DNA of 44,856 bases from Nitrospira sp. Its GTDB lineage: Bacteria > Nitrospirota > Nitrospiria > Nitrospirales > Nitrospiraceae. Made by a program: the position numbers and the translations under genes. Below are positions 24,271 to 32,767 of the stretch, piece by piece; the stretch's first letter is position 1; every line of letters starts with the position of its first letter. The stretch spans positions 1-44,856 of the forward strand of contig VGXC01000027.1 in the NCBI GenBank assembly GCA_016873495.1, in the 5' to 3' direction. Under the pieces are notes generated by a model that ran no database searches, was not told the origin of the DNA, and saw nothing but the letters and a program-made list of their open reading frames with translations.

Positions 24271-25227
24271 ATGACTATAACGGCTACAACAGCACGGCGC
24301 GTGCTTCTCCTGCACAGCGACCCGGACGAAGCCTCGATGCTGGTCGGCATCCTCGGGAAGGCTGGCTTTGACCTCCAGACCGGCGATGGGACCAACCTCG
24401 CGATGGACGAGTTGTTTCACCACCCCCCGACCCTGGTTCTGGTGGCGGATGGAGCCGGCGGTCGCTCCGTGGAAACCTTGGTGCGCGAGCTCAAAGCCGA
24501 TCCGCTCCTCGGACGCCTCCCCATCGTCGTCCTCATCCGCGAAGTCCGCGTGGACGATGTGGACTGGGGGGCGCTGGCCGTGGACGATTACATCACGGTG
24601 CCCTACCGGCCGTCCGATGTGGCGCGACGGCTCCGGCTCTGTCTGAGCCGCATGGCCCGCTCCTTGGATGCGAACCCCCTCACCCATCTCCCCGGGAACA
24701 CCTCCATCCTCTACGAAACCACCCGGCGCATCGAAAGCGGCCGCCCCTTTGCCCTGGCCTACCTGGACGTGGACAATTTCAAGTCGTTCAACGACCGCTA
24801 CGGCTACGGCCGCGGCGACGAAGTGTTGGTGGTGACCTGCCGCCTGCTAACGACGGTGGTCAGCGAGCTGGCCGGGACCGAGGGATTCGTGGGCCACGTC
24901 GGCGGCGACGACTTCGTATTCATGAGCGATCCCGCGACGATCGACGCCGCCTGCCAGACGGTCATCAAGCGCTTCGATCTGGTCATTCCCGATTTCTACG
25001 ACCGGGAGGACCGCCAGCGCGGCTACATCGACTCGGTGGACCGCAAAGGGAACCACGAGCAGTTCCCGCTCATGACATTGTCCATCGCCGTGGTCACGAA
25101 CGAGTTCGCCCCCATCAAGCACCCCGGCGACGTCAGCATGATCGTCTCCCAGTTGAAGAAACACGCCAAGGCCATGCCGGGCAGCGTCTACCTGAAGGAT
25201 CAGCGTGTCAGCGATCGGCCGACGTAG
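24271..25227 (+). CDS. Degenerate response regulator with GGDEF domain (GGDDF variant)
   Basis: A 318-residue protein starting one base after the HDOD stop. The N-terminal receiver-like domain is degenerate: the conserved lysine position reads ITVPYRP rather than xKP, and the acidic pocket has a single Asp-Glu pair (HSDPDEAS). The GGDEF domain has YLDVDNFKSFNDRYGYGRGD, but the active loop is GGDDF (211-215) and no RxxD inhibition site precedes it. It is likely a cyclic di-GMP or GTP sensor rather than a cyclase. This makes a REC-GGDEF at each end of the cluster, one apparently able to respond and one not. Confidence 0.85.
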   Translation: MTITATTARRVLLLHSDPDEASMLVGILGKAGFDLQTGDGTNLAMDELFHHPPTLVLVADGAGGRSVETLVRELKADPLLGRLPIVVLIREVRVDDVDWGALAVDDYITVPYRPSDVARRLRLCLSRMARSLDANPLTHLPGNTSILYETTRRIESGRPFALAYLDVDNFKSFNDRYGYGRGDEVLVVTCRLLTTVVSELAGTEGFVGHVGGDDFVFMSDPATIDAACQTVIKRFDLVIPDFYDREDRQRGYIDSVDRKGNHEQFPLMTLSIAVVTNEFAPIKHPGDVSMIVSQLKKHAKAMPGSVYLKDQRVSDRPT

Positions 25228-25277
25228 CGGCCCGGACTGCGACCGCCCCCAGTAGGATTTCTCCCCTCTGTTACGGT

Positions 25278-25910
25278 ATGATCGCCCCGATGCGACACCA
25301 CCCTGATGCATGGACCAGCCGGTTGCCGATCGTTCCGACCTCCGGACGCCTCTCGCTGACGCTCGCCGTCGGCTGCGTCTGCCTCGGCTTGGCCGGCTGC
25401 GCGGCCGAGATCCAGAAAACCATCGTGGTGCAGCCGGTGGAGTCCAAGCTCACCGCCTACAACTCCGTGGAAATTCCGGAGCCCAAGAACCCCGCGTCCC
25501 CGGCCGAAATCACCCACGACTTCCATGAGAAGCTGTTGCTGAACATCGGGACGATGGGCAAGTTCCGCCGGGTCGCCGCCTCCATCACGACGGCCAACCA
25601 GCAGACCGTCGTCATCCAGACCACCATCACCAAGTGGGACACGGGCAACCGATTCCTGCGTTGGATGGGCGCCGTGACGGAACTCGTCGGCGGGATTTAC
25701 GAATCCTACGCGAAACAACAGATCGGCACCGTGTCCGGCACGGTGGGAGACGGATACCTGCTCGTAGATGTGCAATTCGTGGACAAGAACGCGAAGCAAA
25801 TTCTCGGCAAGCTGACCATCAAGGCCCTGGCGGATTCGCCGGACAGCTACCGCGCCGCCGAGGATCGGGCGGTGGACGCGCTGCTCGCCTATATGAAGAC
25901 CCGCCTCTAA
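25278..25910 (+). CDS. Lipoprotein, DUF4410-like
   Basis: A lipoprotein with lipobox LAGC, after a long basic leader. The frame opens at ATG 25278, but a TATGAT element overlaps that codon and ATG 25290 is an equal candidate. The mature chain has repeated beta strands and KTIVVQPVESKLTAYNSVEI, KFRRVAASITTANQQTVVIQ, TGNRFLRWMG and VDVQFVDKNAKQILG, a pattern recalled for DUF4410 lipoproteins. Its function is unknown; the family name is from memory. Its stop overlaps the stop of the convergent adenine deaminase by four bases (25907-25910). Confidence 0.72.
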   Translation: MIAPMRHHPDAWTSRLPIVPTSGRLSLTLAVGCVCLGLAGCAAEIQKTIVVQPVESKLTAYNSVEIPEPKNPASPAEITHDFHEKLLLNIGTMGKFRRVAASITTANQQTVVIQTTITKWDTGNRFLRWMGAVTELVGGIYESYAKQQIGTVSGTVGDGYLLVDVQFVDKNAKQILGKLTIKALADSPDSYRAAEDRAVDALLAYMKTRL

Positions 25911-27694
25911 ATGACCGCGCCGACCAGGCGGAACCGCTCGACATCCACCAACCCCCGGTCCGTGATCTTCAGCGAGGGAATGACGGGCAGGGCCAGGAAA
26001 GAGAGCTGGATGAACGGCTCTTCCAATGGACAGCCCAGAGTCTTGGTGAGCCCGCGCAACCGTTCGAGTGCCGCCGCCACCTCTTGCGGCGCCCGGTCGC
26101 ACATGAGCCCGCCGATCGGAAGCGGCAAGGTCTCGAGGCTCATCTCATCCAGCGCGACCACGATGCCCCCATCGATCTCGCGCAGACGGTTCAGCGCCGC
26201 CGCCATGACCCGGTCGTCCGTTCCGACCACGATCGCATTGTGGGAATCGTGGTTGATCGAGGTGGCGATCGCGCCCCGCTGCATCCCGAAGCCTTGCACG
26301 AACCCCACCGCACGACGCCCCGTGCCGCGATGGCGCTCGAAGACGGCGATCTTCAGCACGTCCTGTGACAGCTCGCCGCGCACTAACCCGTCCGATACCG
26401 ACAACGAGGCCTCCAAGGCATCCGTCAGAATCTGCCGTCGCCGGACGCCGATCACCCGAACCCTTTCTTGCGCTGAGCCGGAGACAGCTGGAACCTGAAA
26501 GTCGTCGGCTGTGCAGGCGGCGAGACGCACGTTGGGGCCATGGCCGGCCAAGGTCTGGGTCTGCGAGGAACGGGCGGCTGTTTCCAGTGCGGCCGGCTCC
26601 ACGAGCCGGCCGCGCTTGTACACCGCCTCGACCGTCAGGCCGGAGGACCAGCGGCCAGGCTCCCTCGGCCGGACCAAACAGATATCCGCCAGGAAACCCG
26701 GGGCCACCACGCCCCGATCCTCCAGCCCAAAGGCCCGTGCCGCAGCGAAGCTGGCTGCGCGAAAGACAACCTCCGGCTTGTGGCCGGCGCGGAGCGCCTT
26801 GTCCGCGATCCAGTTGATGTGGCCTTCGCAGGCGATATCGGCGGGATTGCGGTCGTCGCTGCAGAGGCCGATGACAGCCGACGAATAGTCGTCCAGTAAG
26901 GGCAAGAGCGCGTCGGCATCCTTGGCGCAGGATCCTTCCCGAATCAACACGTGGAATCCCTTCTGCAGTTTCTCCCGGGCTTCGTCCAACGTCGTGGATT
27001 CATGACAACTGTGGATGCCCGCCGCGCCGTAGGCGTTCAGATCCTGGCCCCGCAAGCCCGGGCAATGGCCGTCGCGCCGCCGGCTCTGGAAGGCCAGCAG
27101 CTTGCGCAACACGTCCGGCTCCCCGGCCAGGAGTCCCGGGTAGTTCATCATCTCGGCCAGGCCCAGCACGCGCGGATGGCCGCCGAGGACCGTCAGATCG
27201 TCGGCGTGCAGTTCCGCCCCGCTGGTTTCCAGCTCCCGTTCGGGGCTGGTGGAGGGCACACAGCTGGACAGCATCACGAAGACGTCTAAGTCCAGGCCCT
27301 CGGTCGCCGCCAAGGCCCAGCGCAAACCTTCAACGCCGCGGACATTCGCGATTTCGTGCGGGTCCCAGATGACGGTGGTCGTGCCTGAGGGCAGCACAAC
27401 CTGCTGAAAACGGGCAGGGGTCAGGAGACTGCTTTCAATATGGACGTGGGCGTCGATGAAGCCGGGCACCACCGTGAGGGAGGAGCCGTCCAGCTCGCGC
27501 CGGCCCCGATAGACCTGCTGGGTGCCGACGATCCGCCCGCGGTAGACCGCCACATCCCCGGACAAAAACGCGCCGGTGTAAACGTCCAGAAAACGGGTGT
27601 GCTTGATCACGAGGTCGGCCGGCTCGATCCCTCGCGCCACGCGGATGTGGGCGGCGAGTTCCTCGGGCGTCCGGTAGGCGGTTTTGCCGACCAT
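25907..27694 (-). CDS. ade: Adenine deaminase
   Basis: A 595-residue enzyme converting adenine to hypoxanthine with release of ammonia in purine salvage. The amidohydrolase metal motif reads PGFIDAHVHIESSLL near residue 90, followed by TTTVIWDPHEIANVRG. Later blocks include GHCPGLRG, GIHSCHESTT and the SDDRNPADIACEGHIN loop, all typical of AdeC. Length agrees with the family. It is cytoplasmic. It is divergent from the DUF4239-like gene at 27823 and convergent with the lipoprotein gene. With the NCS2 permease elsewhere in the window it could recycle imported purines. Confidence 0.93.
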   Translation of the reverse strand: MVGKTAYRTPEELAAHIRVARGIEPADLVIKHTRFLDVYTGAFLSGDVAVYRGRIVGTQQVYRGRRELDGSSLTVVPGFIDAHVHIESSLLTPARFQQVVLPSGTTTVIWDPHEIANVRGVEGLRWALAATEGLDLDVFVMLSSCVPSTSPERELETSGAELHADDLTVLGGHPRVLGLAEMMNYPGLLAGEPDVLRKLLAFQSRRRDGHCPGLRGQDLNAYGAAGIHSCHESTTLDEAREKLQKGFHVLIREGSCAKDADALLPLLDDYSSAVIGLCSDDRNPADIACEGHINWIADKALRAGHKPEVVFRAASFAAARAFGLEDRGVVAPGFLADICLVRPREPGRWSSGLTVEAVYKRGRLVEPAALETAARSSQTQTLAGHGPNVRLAACTADDFQVPAVSGSAQERVRVIGVRRRQILTDALEASLSVSDGLVRGELSQDVLKIAVFERHRGTGRRAVGFVQGFGMQRGAIATSINHDSHNAIVVGTDDRVMAAALNRLREIDGGIVVALDEMSLETLPLPIGGLMCDRAPQEVAAALERLRGLTKTLGCPLEEPFIQLSFLALPVIPSLKITDRGLVDVERFRLVGAVI

Positions 27695-27822
27695 GGGGTC
27701 TTCGCTCCGATGCGCGTGCGCTCACCATACTGGCTCCGCGCGCATCGGTCAAGGCATGGTCGCTTCCCTCCGGCTCGGGATTCTGCTACACATGGCTTCG
27801 ACCCGCACGCCGGAGGGACACC

Positions 27823-28608
27823 ATGAGGCTCCTGCACAAGATCCTTGCTTTTCTCGTAACCTTCACGCTCCTATTCGCCCTCCTACGTGCGACGGAGCAC
27901 TTCAACCGCCACATCCTGATGGATGAACTGCAGGAGCTGGGCGGCGTGCCCTGGCTCTATTCCGTCATCGGCGTGATCTTCAGCATCCTGGCGGCCTTCG
28001 TCATCCAGACGGAATGGGAACACTTCAACCGACTGGTCGAAGCCATCCGGGACGAGGTCAGCGCGCTGGAGCAACTGTGGCTCTTTTCCTCACACTTTCC
28101 GGAATCGCTCCGGGAGCAGACGCACCAAGCCGTCCACACCTATCTCCGGAACACGATCGACCGGGGCCTGCCGCATGACGCCCCGGACGGCGCGTTGCAA
28201 CCGGACGAGCAGGCCCTCGCGGCACTCCGCGACGCAGTGTTCGCTCTCGGCTCCACCCCCGAACTCATGGCCACGGCGTTCGCCATCTTCGCGGACCTGG
28301 TCAAGCACCATGGAAGCCGTCTGTACTATGCCTCCAACCGCGTCCCGCCCATCTTGCGCCGCACAATTCTGTTCGGGGCCAGCTTGATCATCCTGTTCTC
28401 GTTTTTCATCGGCGTGAAGAACGTTTGGCTGGATTACCTCTTTTCCGGCGGCCTCGCGCTCCTGACCTGTCTGGTGTATCTGGTGATGGACGACCTGGAC
28501 CAGCCCTTGCGGCCCGGCATCTGGCACGTGACCACGAAAGACTATCAGCGGCTGCTGCGCAAGGTAGAGGCCGGCGCTGCGCCGCTCGGGCCCGTCGTCC
28601 AAGCCTGA
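27823..28608 (+). CDS. DUF4239 (bestrophin-like) membrane protein
   Basis: A 261-residue inner-membrane protein with helices near residues 10-25, 43-60, about 185-200 and 208-222. The order matches DUF4239: WLYSVIGVIFSILAAFVIQT, a long soluble helical region (about 65-180), and a final LLTCLVYLVMDDLDQPLRPG. The family is distantly related to bestrophin anion channels; function in bacteria is not known. ATG 27823 has GGAGGG at 27810-27815. It is a single gene, divergent from adenine deaminase and followed by a hairpin at 28698-28717. Confidence 0.82.
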   Translation: MRLLHKILAFLVTFTLLFALLRATEHFNRHILMDELQELGGVPWLYSVIGVIFSILAAFVIQTEWEHFNRLVEAIRDEVSALEQLWLFSSHFPESLREQTHQAVHTYLRNTIDRGLPHDAPDGALQPDEQALAALRDAVFALGSTPELMATAFAIFADLVKHHGSRLYYASNRVPPILRRTILFGASLIILFSFFIGVKNVWLDYLFSGGLALLTCLVYLVMDDLDQPLRPGIWHVTTKDYQRLLRKVEAGAAPLGPVVQA

Positions 28609-28697
28609 GACGGATCGCCCCTCCACGATCATTAGACAGAGCTGCCGGTCTTCTTGCTGGAATAGGCGACTCTGGCCTGGGGGGATGGATGGGTCAT

Positions 28698-28717
28698 GCC
28701 GGTTGAGGCCAACCGGC
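28698..28717. terminator. Perfect hairpin between convergent genes
   Basis: GCCGGTTG (28698-28705) pairs with CAACCGGC (28710-28717) around AGGC. It lies between the stops of the membrane protein and the minus-strand lipoprotein. There is no T tract. Otherwise 28609-28779 shows nothing recognised. Confidence 0.35.
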
Positions 28718-28779
28718 CGAGGAGGGGCCCCCGGATGGCTAGGATAGGATGCGAGGAAACCCTGCAGGCGAAGCTCAGG

Positions 28780-29298
28780 TCAGCACTTGGGCCCTGAAGA
28801 ATCGATGTATCGAATGGCCAGACCCTTGAGCGACTTGACCTCCACGTCGTAGGGCACTGCCCCTCCTCCGTATGCCGGATACCCGCCGTAATAGCCCATG
28901 CCGTAGGGGTAAGGCCCGTACATCATTCCGCCGTAGCCAAATCCGCCGTACCCGAAGGGCCCGCCCATCATCATGCCCGGCTGATAGGTGACTTGATGCT
29001 GGATTTGCTCTTCCGGCTTAGCAAAGACGACGGCATCGGCCCCGAGCCCGGCGGCTTTTTCCAACATGTTCTGCTGCATAGCCCCGTACCCGGACGACGT
29101 GTCCTCGACACGCAGCTCCGCCAGGGCCACGTGCGGACAGGCCGGGACCTGTTGCAACACCTCGACGTCTTCCACGGACCGTTTCGGCGGGAACTGCTGA
29201 CTGGTGAGCCGGACCATGTCCACACTGGTGCACCCGGCCAGCGCCAGCATCAGGCCCAGGACTAAAAGTCTGTGAGATCGGCAGTAGATGGTCTTCAT
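28780..29298 (-). CDS. Lipoprotein with glycine/tyrosine/methionine-rich tail
   Basis: The frame opens at 29310, but the ATG at 29298 gives a normal lipoprotein leader with LAGC. The mature part has PHVALAELRVEDTSSGYGAM, a QNMLEKAAGLGADAVVF helix, and then a stretch very rich in Gly, Tyr, Met and Pro (GGFGYGGMMYGPYPYGMGYY) before a short charged C-terminus. The PHVxLA and GADAVV words recur in the lipoprotein at 32768-33289, so the two are related. It is the last gene of the cytochrome operon. The tail may be an extracellular or periplasmic adhesion or stacking segment, but this is only an impression. Confidence 0.78.
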   Translation of the reverse strand: MKTIYCRSHRLLVLGLMLALAGCTSVDMVRLTSQQFPPKRSVEDVEVLQQVPACPHVALAELRVEDTSSGYGAMQQNMLEKAAGLGADAVVFAKPEEQIQHQVTYQPGMMMGGPFGYGGFGYGGMMYGPYPYGMGYYGGYPAYGGGAVPYDVEVKSLKGLAIRYIDSSGPKC

Positions 29299-29306
29299 CG
29301 CAACGG

Positions 29307-30146
29307 TCAAAACCGATTCAGGAGTTGTTGTTTCTTCTCCCGGTACTCGTCCTCGGTGACGAGGCCCCGCTCTTTCAGCCGTTGCAGCAAGGCCAGCGAG
29401 TCTTCAACAGACACACCCGAGGAGGAACCGGCGGAGGGCCCTGCCTGGGTCTCCCCGGCCTTGGCCGGCGGCGCCGGCGGTTTGGGGCCAAGCGCAGCCA
29501 GCAGGAACGGCTTGATATCGATGGTGATATCCGGTACCCCCGAGGCGACCAGACGCCCCTGCAAGCCATAGCGCCGAGTGACCGTTTGAAACTCTCCCGG
29601 CGCCACGGCATAGAACGGCGGATAGGCATAGAGCGGCTGGTCCCACAAGAGCGCCCGGACGCCTGGAAGCGTGACCGGGAACCGGTAGTTGGCCAGCAGC
29701 ACGTGCAGCCGCTCCCCTTCGATATAGCAGGCGCCGGTCGTCAGTTCGCTGACCTCCGACGACGATCGACGGGTCAACGCGAACAACACCCAATCATCCG
29801 GCCCGGCCTTGGCGAAGGCCTTGGCTAAGGTCTCGCTCAGGTAGGCTGTGTCCTCGGCGGTGAACGCTTCCGCCGGCGTCCCCTTCGAGGACAGGAGGGG
29901 AAAGGCCTCCTCGATGCGCTGCACGCGCAGACCGCCCAACAGGAGCGCCCAGTCCTGTTGGCTCAGCGTAAACGGATGGGCGAAGGACCGGCGATCCGGA
30001 CCGGCGGCGTGGCTGCGGGCCTGCAGACGGACGAACCGGTCTGCTTCTTCGCACTGACCGCAGACGATCCGGGCCGGCGGCGGCCCGGCGCAAGCCTGAG
30101 CAAGGCACGACACAAACGCGAGGAGGAGCAGCGATCGCCTGCGCAT
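29307..30146 (-). CDS. Exported SHOCT-domain protein
   Basis: Start ATG 30146; the open frame continues to 30548 only inside the upstream gene. The N-terminus is a signal peptide (MRRRSLLLLAFVSCLAQACA) with a possible, atypical lipobox cysteine. The central part has two stretches of beta structure with no recognised motif. The C-terminus, EDSLALLQRLKERGLVTEDE followed by YREKKQQLL, is a SHOCT domain, a short oligomerisation module. It is two bases past the stop of the cytochrome-barrel gene and just upstream of the Gly/Tyr-rich lipoprotein gene, so it belongs to that operon. Confidence 0.78.
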   Translation of the reverse strand: MRRRSLLLLAFVSCLAQACAGPPPARIVCGQCEEADRFVRLQARSHAAGPDRRSFAHPFTLSQQDWALLLGGLRVQRIEEAFPLLSSKGTPAEAFTAEDTAYLSETLAKAFAKAGPDDWVLFALTRRSSSEVSELTTGACYIEGERLHVLLANYRFPVTLPGVRALLWDQPLYAYPPFYAVAPGEFQTVTRRYGLQGRLVASGVPDITIDIKPFLLAALGPKPPAPPAKAGETQAGPSAGSSSGVSVEDSLALLQRLKERGLVTEDEYREKKQQLLNRF

Positions 30147-30148
30147 CG

Positions 30149-31624
30149 TTACAACGCGAAGTCGATGCCGGTGAAAAACATCTGCCCGACCACGTCTCGT
30201 CCGTTGGTCCCCGTCGCCCTGGTCCGAAACCAGTTGTATTCCGTATGCCAGGCGACGTCCGTGCGGGCCGACTGGTGAATGTAATAGCGGGTCATCCAGG
30301 TGTGCGAGTCGACGTTGTTGTAGTTTCCTTGGAACGAGCGGAGGCCTTGCTGCTCGTTGCGGACCAAATCGTACCGGTAGAGGAGCAGCCAGCCGGGCGT
30401 GCCGAAGAAAGGCAGCTCGGTGGGATACCAGTCCAGCTCGGCGAACCCTCCGTTCCACACGGCATCCTGCCTGGGCCCCTGCCCGGCGGTATTGGCGATG
30501 AGGTCCTTGCTGTCCCTGGCATGGATGATGGACCCAAAGAGGTTCCATTGTCCATCGAAGGTGGTGCTGGCATCCAGCGCCACCCGGCTGAAAGTCTTGC
30601 CCGTCCCCGACGTGCCGCCACTGCCGCCGGCGGCATTATTCTGCCCCGCCGGCACCAGCGGGTTCGCCACGGTGGGGGAGTCTCCTTGCCACCAGGAGAT
30701 CCCGATCCGATGGCCGCTGACGATCCCGTATCCGTCGAAGGATTGCGTCGCGTGGCCGTAGAAGATCATGTTCCGCCCGCCGCCGTTGCCGAAGGGCCCG
30801 GTGGTCGAAAAGGCGTTCAAAGAATAACGGAAGTAGCCGTTGGTGCCCGAGGTGGGCTTGATTCCGGCCAGCTCCAGGCCGTTCATCCCTTGTTGAAGCG
30901 ACGACATGGTGGAGTTCCCGTAGCCACTGCTGATTCGGCTGTTGGCCGGAAAATTGGCCGAGGTATAGGGATTGCCCGCCCGATAGTTGTAGAACACGAT
31001 CGGCGTGTTGAACTGGGTGGGGTTCCGGAACGCGCTGAAGGGAAGTTCGGGTTCATACTTGCCGACCTTGACGTTCATCAGATAGCTGGTTGCGTCCCCG
31101 CCAAGGAAACGCTGCAAGTTGTTCAGCCGGACGAAGGCATTCGGCAGATCGGAACCGGTCGACGCCGCGCCATAATTCGCGCTGTTGAGATTGGGCGCAT
31201 AGATAATGCCGTAGCTGGTGTCCTTCGCCAAAACGCCGTACGAAAGTAGGTTAAGAGTCTTGAATCCGAAACTGCCGTTGGTGACCTCGCCCCCGTTTTT
31301 TCCGTCCGGCCCGATGGACAGGCTCCGGTAGCCCACCTGGGTCCGCAAGGACACCGGCCAGTAACCCATGTTAATGCTCTCGTGCTCCGGGAGATCGTTC
31401 TCCCCGCCCATCTGATAGCCATGGTCCCGGAACAGGTTGCCGAAGTCGTTGAGCTTCGGGAACCCCGGCACGTGGCAGACGTTGCAGGCGAAATTGTATT
31501 TGCGCGCGAAGGCCGGGATGGCATCCGCCTTCGGCGCGAGCAGGCTCCACTCGTAGCTCAGAAAGGCGATCAGGCCGAAGACGATGACGATGAGGCTGCG
31601 TCGTTTCAACATGCGTATGATCAC
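30149..31624 (-). CDS. Monoheme cytochrome c fused to a predicted outer-membrane beta-barrel
   Basis: A 491-residue exported protein. After a long signal (to about residue 35) one heme site, CNVCH (Cys47, Cys50, His51), lies in FARKYNFACNVCHVPGFPKL, followed by NDFGNLFRDHGYQMGG. The remaining 400 residues are alternating short hydrophobic strands and Asn/Gly/Ser-rich turns (RLNNLQRFLGGDATSYLMNV, WNLFGSIIHARDSKDLIANT), ending DVVGQMFFTGIDFAL with a C-terminal Phe/Leu, as expected for an outer-membrane barrel. A single N-terminal heme plus barrel is the architecture of Cyc2-type iron oxidases and related porin-cytochromes. Direct homology to Cyc2 is not shown here. A cytochrome c lipoprotein gene lies immediately upstream. 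Confidence 0.8.
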   Translation of the reverse strand: MIIRMLKRRSLIVIVFGLIAFLSYEWSLLAPKADAIPAFARKYNFACNVCHVPGFPKLNDFGNLFRDHGYQMGGENDLPEHESINMGYWPVSLRTQVGYRSLSIGPDGKNGGEVTNGSFGFKTLNLLSYGVLAKDTSYGIIYAPNLNSANYGAASTGSDLPNAFVRLNNLQRFLGGDATSYLMNVKVGKYEPELPFSAFRNPTQFNTPIVFYNYRAGNPYTSANFPANSRISSGYGNSTMSSLQQGMNGLELAGIKPTSGTNGYFRYSLNAFSTTGPFGNGGGRNMIFYGHATQSFDGYGIVSGHRIGISWWQGDSPTVANPLVPAGQNNAAGGSGGTSGTGKTFSRVALDASTTFDGQWNLFGSIIHARDSKDLIANTAGQGPRQDAVWNGGFAELDWYPTELPFFGTPGWLLLYRYDLVRNEQQGLRSFQGNYNNVDSHTWMTRYYIHQSARTDVAWHTEYNWFRTRATGTNGRDVVGQMFFTGIDFAL

Positions 31625-31687
31625 GGCGTCAGCCCCTCCGTCGAAGGATGCCGAACTCAGGGCAGGATGGACCTGCTGTGTGCCTCA

Positions 31688-32152
31688 TCATTTAAACGTA
31701 CAGAGGCTCCGCAAATAGGCGATGATCTTCCAGGCCTCGATCTCTTTGAGTTTCCCGCTATGCACCATATCGACCATGGCCGTGCCGGGGACGCCATGGT
31801 CCAAGGTCCAGAACAGTTCCCCATCGGTTCGCACTTCATGCATCTTGCAGTTGGTGAAATCGGCGGGCGGGTGCTGGTAGAGCTTTTTGCCGGCCGGCCC
31901 GTCGCCCTTGCCCCCCTCGCCATGACAGTGGATGCAGGCCCCCTTGCCCTCGAAGAGTCGCTTGCCCTCCGCCACGATCTCCGGCGACGCGTTCTTGGCG
32001 TCGCCGAACGGCGCCTTCAGAGCCTTGGCTTCTTCCATCTTCTGGGGCGGGACCTTGGCACCCAGCGGATCATGCTTCATGCAGGACAGCGACAGGCCGG
32101 TTGAAGCCACGAGCAACAAAGAGCCAATGACTCGAACTGCTTGGCGAATCAT
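31688..32152 (-). CDS. Lipoprotein monoheme cytochrome c
   Basis: The frame opens at 32248, but ATG 32152 has GGGGGG-type ribosome site upstream and gives a proper lipoprotein leader ending SLSC (Cys24). One c-type heme motif, CIHCH (Cys73-His77), follows in GKGACIHCHGEGGKGDGPAG. MVDMVHSGKLKEIEAWKIIA provides a possible methionine ligand near the C-terminus. It should carry electrons in the periplasm while anchored to a membrane. It leads the operon of the cytochrome-barrel, SHOCT and Gly/Tyr-rich genes, all on the minus strand with short gaps. Confidence 0.86.
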   Translation of the reverse strand: MIRQAVRVIGSLLLVASTGLSLSCMKHDPLGAKVPPQKMEEAKALKAPFGDAKNASPEIVAEGKRLFEGKGACIHCHGEGGKGDGPAGKKLYQHPPADFTNCKMHEVRTDGELFWTLDHGVPGTAMVDMVHSGKLKEIEAWKIIAYLRSLCTFK

Positions 32153-32205
32153 GACGGCATTCCCCCCGTAGCATCCCATCCCGATTTCACCGAACCGACC
32201 GTGCA

Positions 32206-32234
32206 AGGATACCCGGATCGCCGAACCGGAGCAA
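32206..32234 (-). promoter_or_regulatory. Candidate promoter of the cytochrome operon
   Basis: On the minus strand TTGCTC (32229-32234) and TATCCT (32206-32211) are 17 bases apart, ahead of ATG 32152. The -10 matches 4/6 and the -35 has TTG only, so this is a moderate candidate. Confidence 0.38.
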
Positions 32235-32267
32235 GATTTCAAGAGCACCGAGGAGGACGGTGCCTTC

Positions 32268-32747
32268 TCAACGCAGATACCGCTCCACCACTTGCGCCTC
32301 GATCTTATGCCGCTGCTGCTCCAACTGATGCCGCTGCTGCCGCAGGTCGTCCAAGGCGCGCTCGTATTCCTGCTCGTGCCTGGTCCATTGTGCCAAGAGC
32401 TGGGCCTTGTTGTCCGGACGGGCCTGCACCTGCCGGAGCTGATCCAGGGCGAACCGAAAGTGCTCGCGCTGGACCTTCAACTGTTGCTGGTGCACCTGCC
32501 ATCCGCTGAGGTCCAGCGCGCGAATCTCACGCAAGGTGGGATCCGAGGTCTCCGGCACTTTTTGCAGATCGGCGAGTTGCTTGTCCAAGCGATCAACGTT
32601 GGCATTCAACTGACCGAGGTGCCGCTCCAGCATGGTTACGACCAGGTCCGCCGGATGAGCCGCCTCGGGCTGCGGGGCCACTGCGGCGCAGCCCCAGCCA
32701 GCCAGCAGGAGGACCGCCGCCAGGGTAAGATAGATCCGCTCTCGCAT
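32268..32747 (-). CDS. Coiled-coil exported protein
   Basis: A 159-residue protein starting at ATG 32747 with AAGGAG upstream; the open frame to 33398 overlaps another gene and is not used. The signal peptide ends LLLAGWGCAAV, possibly a lipobox. The mature part is almost all helical with heptad-like Leu/Gln/Arg repeats: HLGQLNANVDRLDKQLADLQ, then EHFRFALDQLRQVQARPDNK and DDLRQQRHQLEQQRHKIEAQ. A long coiled coil anchored to the membrane is expected. It lies 21 bases after the next lipoprotein gene's stop on the same strand. Confidence 0.72.
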   Translation of the reverse strand: MRERIYLTLAAVLLLAGWGCAAVAPQPEAAHPADLVVTMLERHLGQLNANVDRLDKQLADLQKVPETSDPTLREIRALDLSGWQVHQQQLKVQREHFRFALDQLRQVQARPDNKAQLLAQWTRHEQEYERALDDLRQQRHQLEQQRHKIEAQVVERYLR

Positions 32748-32767
32748 AGCTGCTCCTTTCGTACTCG

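Noticed and set aside
30147..30548. N-terminal extension of the SHOCT protein
   Set aside because: It lies in the coding region of the cytochrome-barrel protein; ATG 30146 gives a normal signal peptide.
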